DNA from: Thermoflexus hugenholtzii JAD2
GTDB taxonomy: Bacteria > Chloroflexota > UBA11872 > UBA12225
DNA: 38,226 bases
NCBI GenBank assembly: GCA_945907765.1
Contig: CAMDTO010000010.1
Span: 1-38,226, forward strand
Reading direction: 5' to 3'
The notes under the pieces were generated by a model that was not told where the DNA came from, ran no database searches, and saw only the letters and a list, made by a program, of their open reading frames with translations. Shown one piece after another: positions 32,220 through 38,226 of the stretch (its first letter is position 1; every line of letters starts with the position of its first letter). Both the position numbers and the translations under genes were made by a program.

Positions 32220-34109
32220 ATGACATCCCAAAAGCCATCACCGGCCAGGCCGGGCCCGACCCCACCGCCACCGAGCCACCGTCGCGAAGATGAGGACGAT
32301 GAGGTTCTCGGCAAGGCGTACGACCAGCGGATCGTTGAACGCACGTGGATCTTCGTGCATCCGTACCGCATTCACCTCCTCTGGTCGTTGGCCCTCATGG
32401 TCTGCATCGCCATCGGCAATCTTGCCGGGCCATACCTGATCAAGATCGCAATCGACGACGCGATCGCGAATAGCAACCTGTCCCTCCTCGCCGTCGCGGC
32501 GATTGGGTACGTGGCGGCATCGCTGCTTGTCTGGGTCGCGACCTACGGCCAGTCCTACATCATGAGTTGGGTAGGGCAAACGGTCCTGTTCTCAATGCGT
32601 CGCGAACTCTTCATGCACCTGCAACGATTGAGTTTCAACTTCTACGACCGCATGGAAGCCGGTCGGATCATGTCGCGCATGACCGGTGACGTCAACGCGC
32701 TCAATGACTTCCTGACCAGCGGCATCGTGTCTACTGCGAGTGATCTCTTCGTCCTCGTCGGGATCGTCCTGCTCATGTTCGCCCTGAACTGGAAGCTCGC
32801 TCTGGCGACCATGATCGTCGGACCGATCATCGGCTTGGTCACCCATCTCTACCGGACACGGTCCCGGAATCTCTACCGTGAGGTGAGATGGCAGAACTCC
32901 ATGGTCACTGCGTATCTCGCGGAAAACATCTCCGGTGTCCGTGCGGTGCAGGCCTTCAGCCGCGAGAACCTGAACCAGGACCGATTTGATGGCGTGAACC
33001 GCGAAAATCTCCGACGGCTCATTCGCGCGACCACGTTCTCCGCCGGTTTCGGCCCGATCATCACCTTCATCTCGACCGTCGCAACCGTGCTCGTTGTCTG
33101 GTTCGGCGGAATGCTGGTTCTCAATGGCGAGATGACCCTTGGATCACTCTGGGCATTCCTGGCGTACGTCGGCCGCTTCTTCGAGCCAATCAGTGACTTG
33201 TCAGCCAGGTACAACTCTATGCAGGCCGCAATGGCCGGCGGCGAACGAGTGTATGCACTCATGGACACGCCGGTTGCGGTCCAGGACCGCGACGATGCCT
33301 ACCAATTGGGCGAGATCTCCGGTTCGGTGAAGTTCCAGGAGGTCATCTTCGAGTATGTGCCTGGGCGGCCGGTCCTCAGGGGCATCTCACTTGAAGCGAC
33401 ACCAGGGGAAGTGATCGCGCTCGTCGGTCACACTGGTGCCGGCAAGTCGAGCATCATCAATATTCTCCTGCGCTTCTACGACATCAAGGATGGATCGATC
33501 ACCATTGACGGTCACGACATCCGTGCGGTCACCATGGCAAGCCTCAGGCGACAGGTCGGCCTCGTGCTGCAGGAACCATTCCTGTTCTCAGGAACAATCC
33601 GGGACAACATCAGGTACGGCAAGCTCGAGGCGAACGATGACGAAGTCATTGCGGCTGCCCGCGCCGTCAATCTGCACGACTTCATCATCGGCCTGCCACT
33701 CGGCTACGACACCGAAGTCAACGAGCGAGGGGCGTCGCTCTCACAGGGCCAGAAGCAGCTCATCAGCTTTGCACGCGCGCTCATCGCCGACCCACGCATC
33801 CTCATCCTCGATGAAGCGACTGCCTCGGTCGACACCGCCACCGAAAAGTTGATCCAATACGGGCTTGACACCCTGATGCGGGGACGCACGAGTTTTGTCA
33901 TCGCCCACCGGCTGTCAACAATCAAGGCTGCGTCCCAGATCCTGGTGATGCGCCAAGGTCTCATCATCGAGAGGGGCACACACGACGAATTGCTCACGCA
34001 AGAGGGCTATTACTACAACCTCCATCGGATGCAGTTCCGCGAAGGTGGAGGGAATGACGACCACGGCCCAGTGGACGAACCAGCTTCCGTGTCACTACCG
34101 CACGTGTGA
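32220..34109 (+). CDS. ABC exporter subunit with canonical ATPase site
   Basis: The 629-residue partner of the preceding gene. A Pro-rich and acidic cytosolic N-terminus (1-38) leads into six spans (about 50-335) and the ATPase. Walker A is GHTGAGKSS (403-411), Walker B ends in the catalytic Glu532 (ILILDE), and the switch His563 is present (IAHRLST). The signature is LSQGQ (507-511) rather than LSGGQ; in a heterodimer it would face the degenerate Walker A of the partner. So one of the two composite sites should be fully active, formed by this Walker A/B and the partner's LSGGQ. Lipids, peptides or drugs are the usual substrates. The 22-base spacing and the matching degenerate and canonical halves make an obligate heterodimer very likely. 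Confidence 0.93.
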   Translation: MTSQKPSPARPGPTPPPPSHRREDEDDEVLGKAYDQRIVERTWIFVHPYRIHLLWSLALMVCIAIGNLAGPYLIKIAIDDAIANSNLSLLAVAAIGYVAASLLVWVATYGQSYIMSWVGQTVLFSMRRELFMHLQRLSFNFYDRMEAGRIMSRMTGDVNALNDFLTSGIVSTASDLFVLVGIVLLMFALNWKLALATMIVGPIIGLVTHLYRTRSRNLYREVRWQNSMVTAYLAENISGVRAVQAFSRENLNQDRFDGVNRENLRRLIRATTFSAGFGPIITFISTVATVLVVWFGGMLVLNGEMTLGSLWAFLAYVGRFFEPISDLSARYNSMQAAMAGGERVYALMDTPVAVQDRDDAYQLGEISGSVKFQEVIFEYVPGRPVLRGISLEATPGEVIALVGHTGAGKSSIINILLRFYDIKDGSITIDGHDIRAVTMASLRRQVGLVLQEPFLFSGTIRDNIRYGKLEANDDEVIAAARAVNLHDFIIGLPLGYDTEVNERGASLSQGQKQLISFARALIADPRILILDEATASVDTATEKLIQYGLDTLMRGRTSFVIAHRLSTIKAASQILVMRQGLIIERGTHDELLTQEGYYYNLHRMQFREGGGNDDHGPVDEPASVSLPHV

Positions 34110-34156
34110 AAGTGCGTTGCGCACGCTTCCTGCCGGAATGTGTGCGCCTGACCCTG

Positions 34157-34165
34157 TGCTACACT
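34157..34165 (+). promoter_or_regulatory. Extended -10 promoter for tRNA-Arg
   Basis: TGCTACACT contains an extended -10 (TGn plus TACACT, 34160-34165) nine bases before the mature tRNA 5' end. A consensus -35 is not apparent, as expected for an extended -10 promoter. Confidence 0.4.
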
Positions 34166-34174
34166 GACCGTCAT

Positions 34175-34250
34175 GCGCCCGTAGCTCAGGGGATAGAGCG
34201 ATTGCCTCCGGAGCAATAGGCCGTAGGTTCGAATCCTACCGGGCGTACCA
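34175..34250 (+). tRNA. tRNA-Arg (anticodon CCG)
   Basis: A complete 76-base cloverleaf. The acceptor stem GCGCCCG pairs with CGGGCGT (first pair G-U). The D-arm is in GCTCAGGGGATAGAGC, the anticodon stem is ATTGC/GCAAT with loop CTCCGGA, and the T-arm is GTAGG-TTCGAAT-CCTAC. The anticodon CCG (34208-34210) reads CGG arginine codons, common in this GC-rich DNA. The discriminator is A and the CCA end is encoded (34248-34250). The gene stands alone between the ABC exporter and the HTH-MBL gene, with its own promoter and terminator. Confidence 0.97.
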
Positions 34251-34263
34251 TGAAGGCCTTGAT

Positions 34264-34288
34264 CGCCGCTTCCAGGACGGAAGCGGCG
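34264..34288 (+). terminator. Rho-independent terminator of tRNA-Arg
   Basis: CGCCGCTTCC (34264-34273) and GGAAGCGGCG (34279-34288) form a perfect 10-bp stem with an AGGAC loop, followed by TTTATCGTTCT. It is the one classical intrinsic terminator with a T-rich tail seen in the window. Confidence 0.85.
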
Positions 34289-34371
34289 TTTATCGTTCTG
34301 GACGCCGTCATCGGCCGTGCCACTCCAACCCGGTGCCACCGCCACGATGTTCACAAAGCAGGAGAGATGCA

Positions 34372-35217
34372 ATGAGTGCGCTAGAGGATGAGTTCGGCGA
34401 CGTCATTCGCAAGGCCCGGTCGGGTCTCGGCCTTGACGTTGCGAGCGTCGCCGCTGCGTGTGGGCTCACTGAACGGGACGTGAAATCAATGGAGGTCTAC
34501 ACGAGGAGGCCTTCAGATGTGGAAGTTGACCGTCTCGCCTCAACCCTCGGCTTGCGCGCCTCGGCGCTTCGGGCACTCGCGAACGAGACGATCAGCGCAC
34601 CAGACGGCCCCTGGCACGTTGGTGACCTGACCGTCCATCGTGAAACGACCCACCATCCATCGCATTGCTACCTCATCGGCCTCCCGGGTGGAGCGTGCGC
34701 AATTGTTGATCCGGGCGATGACGACGTCGTCGATGCAATCGCGAAGGCCTCACGGCAAGGCGGAAGACATCCCGTTGCCATCGTCGTGACCCACGGACAC
34801 CACGATCACACCGGCGGCATTCTCGCCCTGCATAAGATCATCGGGGTACCAGTTCACATCCACGAGGCGGATGCGGCGAGCATCGACGGGGTGCCGGCAA
34901 GTGCCCTGCACACCTTCAACGACGAAGGCGCCAACGTCTTGATCGACGGGCTGTCTTGGCATGCCTTGCCGACCCCCGGCCACACCGCCGGAAGCACGAC
35001 CTTCGTCTTCACGTCGGGAAGTGCCAGTGCGGGATTCTGCGGAGATACCCTGTTCGCCGGGTCAGCAGGCAGTGCGCGCGCAGGCTATGACCGGCACTTG
35101 GCGTCGTTGCGGGAACGTCTCGCGACGCTGCCCCCGCAGACGGTTCTGTATCCCGGCCACGGCCCGGCCACTTCGGTCCGTGACGAGTGCATCCACAACC
35201 CGTTCTTCCCCGCCTGA
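34372..35217 (+). CDS. HTH (XRE-like) plus metallo-beta-lactamase fusion protein
   Basis: The 281-residue protein joins an N-terminal helical region like an XRE/Cro helix-turn-helix (about 8-70, with LDVASVAAACGLTERDVKSM) to a metallo-beta-lactamase hydrolase domain (about 80-281). The metal residues are all present: THGHHDHTGG (140-149), His204 in PGHTAGS, Asp225 in CGDTLF and His263 in PGHG. The hydrolase half resembles glyoxalase II-like proteins. An enzyme with its own DNA-binding head could be a metabolite-sensing regulator, or the HTH may have become a protein-interaction module. ATG at 34372 has AGGAGAG upstream; the frame opens 39 bases earlier without one. It stands alone, after the tRNA and convergent with the cyclase. 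Confidence 0.83.
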   Translation: MSALEDEFGDVIRKARSGLGLDVASVAAACGLTERDVKSMEVYTRRPSDVEVDRLASTLGLRASALRALANETISAPDGPWHVGDLTVHRETTHHPSHCYLIGLPGGACAIVDPGDDDVVDAIAKASRQGGRHPVAIVVTHGHHDHTGGILALHKIIGVPVHIHEADAASIDGVPASALHTFNDEGANVLIDGLSWHALPTPGHTAGSTTFVFTSGSASAGFCGDTLFAGSAGSARAGYDRHLASLRERLATLPPQTVLYPGHGPATSVRDECIHNPFFPA

Positions 35218-35244
35218 CCACGGGTGGGGACGCGTGAGCAACTG

Positions 35245-35280
35245 GGTGGCGGGTGCATCAGCAGTCATGCACCTGCCACC
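35245..35280. terminator. Bidirectional hairpin between HTH-MBL and cyclase genes
   Basis: Arms at 35245-35258 (GGTGGCGGGTGCAT) and 35267-35280 (ATGCACCTGCCACC) form 14 base pairs including one G-U, with an eight-base loop CAGCAGTC. It fills the gap between two convergent stop codons. No T-tract is present on either side. Confidence 0.65.
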
Positions 35281-35287
35281 GGAGCCG

Positions 35288-37471
35288 TTACTTGTGGGTC
35301 ATCACGAAGACGCCGTCCCAGTGTTCTCCCGGTGGACCTTCAGCCATGAGTTCACAGCGTTCGACATACACCATCGTCGGACCGTCATCAGCATAGAGGT
35401 CCAGCAATGACTCGAAATGCGCCTTGGCCGTGTCGAAGTCCTGGGCACGGTACAGCCGGATGGCCTCGTCCCAACCCTCAAGAAATCCGTCGGGGCGCTT
35501 CAGCGAAGGTTCAGGCTCCTCATCAACCGGGTGGAACACCTCGTAGATTGCCGTCGGTTCCTTCTTGCCCTTGACCGCAATCAGGTCGAGGTACCGGCAC
35601 ACCCACTTGTCCTTGACGATCGCGTAGGTGTATTCGGTCACGATGATGTTGGTCCCGTACTCCTTGTTCACCCCTTCGACACGTGACCCGAGATTTACCG
35701 AGTCTCCCATCACGGTGTAATCGAACCGCATGGTAGACCCGACGTTCCCAACCGTCATGGGACCTGAGTTGATTCCAACTCCGACGTTCAGCTTGGGAAG
35801 GCCACGCGCCATCCAGATCACCTGCAACTGATGGAGACGCTTCACCATGTCGTAGCCGGTACGGACGCCAAGCATGGCGTGGTTTTCCTGGATCAATGGC
35901 GCACCCCAGAACGCCATGATGCAGTCACCCATGTACTTGTCGAGCACTCCCGCCTGCACATAGACGATATTCGTCATTTCAGTGAGGAACTCGTTGAGAA
36001 ACGCGACGAGGTCCTGCGGATCCATCTTTTCCGACACCGAGGTAAACCCGCGGATATCAGAGAACAGCACCGTCATGTCCCGCTTCACACCGCCGAGTTC
36101 CAGATGATCCGGATCCTTGAGAACTTCGGTCATGACTGCCGGCGACAGGTACTTGCCCATGACCCCACGCGTCGCGCGCGCTTCAGCCTGTTCGAACACC
36201 ACCCGGTAGAGGATCACTCCCAGATAGGCGGTGAGCAGCGCCGCGCCCGGAAAGACGTTGCTCCACACCGTGAAGGTCTCGGCGCGACCCATCACCCCTT
36301 CTGCCTCGGTGCCGTGCCAGATGTTGGCAACGATGTAGAGGAAGAAGACAAAAAGGATTCCAATCGACCCGAGAACCGGTGGGAAGAACGGCAAGACGAC
36401 ACCGGCCAGCAAGGTGAGGCCGAGAATGATCGCGATGGTCGACTGGGTCGACTGCGGAGCCAGATAGGCGCTGCGCAGGAGCATCTCGGCGGTCTGGGCG
36501 TGTATTTCCACCCCGGTCATCTTCGCGCCCGAGACCGAAGTGGGCGCGAAATAGTCGTCCGCAAACCCAATCGCGGTGAGCCCAACGAAGACGATCTTGT
36601 CCTTGATCTTGTCACGATCAAAAGTGCCCTTCACAACATCCGCGAATGACACCGACGCCACGGGACCAGGCCCGATTTCCTTCGTCAGATGTGACGGTTT
36701 GCCGAGAAAATTGACAATCGCCAGGCCATGGTTATCGACCGGGACCGGACGACCGGCAAAGTACAGGTAGCCGGGTCCACGCTGATCGACCGCCTTCGGG
36801 CGCCGGAGGTACGACGCCGCTGCCTGCAATGGCAGGCCGTTGACGTCGACACCCTTCATGGTCGCGACCAGTGGCATGCGTCGCACCGAACCGTCCGAAT
36901 CGACGTAGGGATGCACATGGCCAAGCGCCGAAGCACGTTCGGACAACTCGGCGATTGGCGGGATCGTGTCCTGGTACTTGATGTTTTCGCCGGGAAGGAG
37001 TGCTGATGGTTCAGGCGGACTTCCTACGGTTGCAAGAATGATCTGGACGCCCCCGCCGGGCTTCTGCCGGGCGTAGTCCATCGCATCAGCGAACGTCTGG
37101 TCTTCAGGACACGGCCTGGGCACCGTTGCCGGGCAGCCGGGCGCATCGAACAGGATGTCGTACACGACGACGCGCGCACCCGCATCGGCAAGGTTCCTCA
37201 GGGCCTGCGCGTGGAGTGTCCTCGGCCAGGAGAACACCCGGCCATACTGCTCCTTGAATGCCGTAACCGACGGCTCGTCGATTGGCATCATCACCACCTT
37301 GTCAGCGGTCAACCCATCTCGCGACCGGAAGAGAATCGCGTCGGTGACAAGGTTCTGGATGTTGTTCAGGGGTGAAAAGTATCCGAAGGTCAGCGCAAGG
37401 CTGAATACCCCGCCGATACCCAGTCCCAGAAGAACACAGATGATGAACCGCTTTCGCGCCCTAGCGGCCAT
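35288..37471 (-). CDS. CHASE2-domain adenylate/guanylate cyclase
   Basis: The 727-residue membrane receptor has one N-terminal span (8-30), an extracytoplasmic CHASE2 sensor domain (about 35-340), three spans (about 344-364, 366-386, 404-424) and a cytosolic class III cyclase domain (about 460-640). The metal aspartates are Asp472 in FSDIRGFT and Asp516 in KYMGDCIMAFWG. Lys512 and Asp590 (in VMGDSVNLGSR) are the pair that selects adenine, and Asn593 and Arg597 complete the site, so cAMP is the likely product. A C-terminal helical tail of about 80 residues resembles a TPR. ATG at 37471 follows GAAGGAGA. The ligand sensed by CHASE2 is unknown. Confidence 0.92.
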   Translation of the reverse strand: MAARARKRFIICVLLGLGIGGVFSLALTFGYFSPLNNIQNLVTDAILFRSRDGLTADKVVMMPIDEPSVTAFKEQYGRVFSWPRTLHAQALRNLADAGARVVVYDILFDAPGCPATVPRPCPEDQTFADAMDYARQKPGGGVQIILATVGSPPEPSALLPGENIKYQDTIPPIAELSERASALGHVHPYVDSDGSVRRMPLVATMKGVDVNGLPLQAAASYLRRPKAVDQRGPGYLYFAGRPVPVDNHGLAIVNFLGKPSHLTKEIGPGPVASVSFADVVKGTFDRDKIKDKIVFVGLTAIGFADDYFAPTSVSGAKMTGVEIHAQTAEMLLRSAYLAPQSTQSTIAIILGLTLLAGVVLPFFPPVLGSIGILFVFFLYIVANIWHGTEAEGVMGRAETFTVWSNVFPGAALLTAYLGVILYRVVFEQAEARATRGVMGKYLSPAVMTEVLKDPDHLELGGVKRDMTVLFSDIRGFTSVSEKMDPQDLVAFLNEFLTEMTNIVYVQAGVLDKYMGDCIMAFWGAPLIQENHAMLGVRTGYDMVKRLHQLQVIWMARGLPKLNVGVGINSGPMTVGNVGSTMRFDYTVMGDSVNLGSRVEGVNKEYGTNIIVTEYTYAIVKDKWVCRYLDLIAVKGKKEPTAIYEVFHPVDEEPEPSLKRPDGFLEGWDEAIRLYRAQDFDTAKAHFESLLDLYADDGPTMVYVERCELMAEGPPGEHWDGVFVMTHK

Positions 37472-37547
37472 GCGTCAGTCTCCTTCGGATGCCCGGAGCA
37501 GGCCCCAGGCATCAGTTCCCGCGCCAGTTGGCAAGCGTCCCACCCGA

Positions 37548-38226
37548 TCAATGGTGCACGGCGTGGGGCAATGGCTCCGGGCGACCGTGAACCGTGCGTG
37601 CAACTGCCGCAACGGCCTCCACCGCCTGCTCGACTGCCAACGCATCAGTGCTGATCACAAGGTCGTAGGCCCGCGGGTCCATCCAGTCACTGTGGAAGAA
37701 CTCCGCGTGAAAATCGCGGCTGTCACGATCCGATTCGTGAACGCGATGCCGAGCTTCCGAATGTGAAAGTTGAAGCGCTTTCATCACGCGAGCAATCCGC
37801 GTTGCCTTGTTGGCAATGCAGAGCACCCGCAACACACCTGCCTGGTTCGCGAGCGACACATGACCTGCCCGGCCGACTATTACGGCATCCTGGGTTGAGG
37901 CAATGTCACGAATGGTCCTCGTAACGAGGGTCGCATAGGCCTCGACTGCCCAGAACCGCGCGGATGCGAGGCCGGTGCCCCGAGCGCTTACCGGACCCGT
38001 CGGCGGATACACGTCATCCAGAACGTCTGGAACCTCGAGGTCAATCGGGGGCATCGGAACAAGGTGCCAGAGGTCCGACGGACGACGCAGAAGGCCACGC
38101 CCACGTTCGTCGAGACTGCCGACGGCATCCACCGGGACGTGGCCACGATCAGCTGCCATCACCAGAAGTTGCGCATCAAAAAGCGCGAAACCTAGGCGAT
38201 CGGAAACACCCAACGCAACCTTTTCA
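37548..38226 (-). CDS. Cytidylate kinase-like family protein (5' end outside window)
   Basis: The visible 225 or so residues match the cytidylate kinase-like (Cmk2-type) family. The frame stays open to the window edge, reading EKVALGVSDRLGFALFDAQL, which in this family follows the P-loop; the P-loop itself lies beyond 38226, so a TTG at 38213 is not the true start. VIVGRAGHV (in the core), the Arg-rich LID-like stretch EARHRVHESDRDSRDF, and the C-terminal SDWMDPRAYDLVISTD block are all typical. These proteins are probable nucleoside monophosphate kinases, but many are uncharacterised. It is the only gene of its unit seen here, 76 bases upstream of the cyclase gene. Confidence 0.82.
   Translation of the reverse strand, partial: EKVALGVSDRLGFALFDAQLLVMAADRGHVPVDAVGSLDERGRGLLRRPSDLWHLVPMPPIDLEVPDVLDDVYPPTGPVSARGTGLASARFWAVEAYATLVTRTIRDIASTQDAVIVGRAGHVSLANQAGVLRVLCIANKATRIARVMKALQLSHSEARHRVHESDRDSRDFHAEFFHSDWMDPRAYDLVISTDALAVEQAVEAVAAVARTVHGRPEPLPHAVHH

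Overview
The window is GC-rich DNA from a free-living bacterium. It is densely coding on both strands, with GTG and TTG starts and Shine-Dalgarno sites of the AGGAG type. The gene content fits a high-GC soil or freshwater lineage such as a Chloroflexota/Dormibacterota-type organism: an auracyanin-like cupredoxin, a form II Cox-type molybdenum hydroxylase, SelB, AI-2E family and CHASE2-cyclase proteins. This placement is inference; there is no rRNA or ribosomal protein here to fix it. I see no phage, transposase, CRISPR array or insertion sequence.

Positions 1-9784 (+) hold a co-directional run: a membrane-anchored cupredoxin, aspartate-semialdehyde dehydrogenase (asd), a metallophosphoesterase, a LysE-type exporter, a family 2 glycoside hydrolase, an SDR sugar-nucleotide epimerase of the CDP-paratose 2-epimerase type, and glycogen branching enzyme (glgB). 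From 9793 to 17425 the genes run on the minus strand: topA, selB, a multi-membrane-span protein, a SAM methyltransferase and a GT4 glycosyltransferase. topA is divergent from hisS (+), and the gap between them carries two short palindromes.

Positions 18972-23113 (-) carry xdhC, an enolase-superfamily (mandelate racemase-like) enzyme, an M14/AstE-like metallohydrolase and a YqeK-like HD hydrolase. xdhC is divergent from coxS-coxL-coxM-coxG (23232-27732, +). CoxL has AYRGAGR in place of the Cys-containing loop of true CO dehydrogenase, and the gene order S-L-M is that of form II. The cluster is therefore a molybdenum-cytosine-dinucleotide hydroxylase of unknown substrate, with XdhC as likely cofactor-insertion chaperone and CoxG as an SRPBCC accessory. 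Each of the three junctions within coxSLMG contains a clear stem-loop, which is the most unusual regulatory pattern in the window.

Positions 27761-38226 hold a UlaG-like metallo-beta-lactamase-fold hydrolase with a small HTH protein (-), an AI-2E family permease, and a two-gene heterodimeric ABC exporter with one degenerate and one canonical ATPase subunit (+). After these come tRNA-Arg(CCG) with its own extended -10 and a classical terminator, an HTH plus metallo-beta-lactamase fusion protein, a CHASE2-adenylate/guanylate cyclase (-), and a cytidylate-kinase-like gene whose 5' end with the P-loop lies beyond the window. Convergent gene pairs are separated by GC-rich hairpins without T-tracts.

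No single locus is a clearly new system. The best candidates for new biology are the form II cox operon with its intercistronic hairpins, the HTH-MBL fusion, and the xdhC/racemase/M14/HD cluster beside the cox genes.
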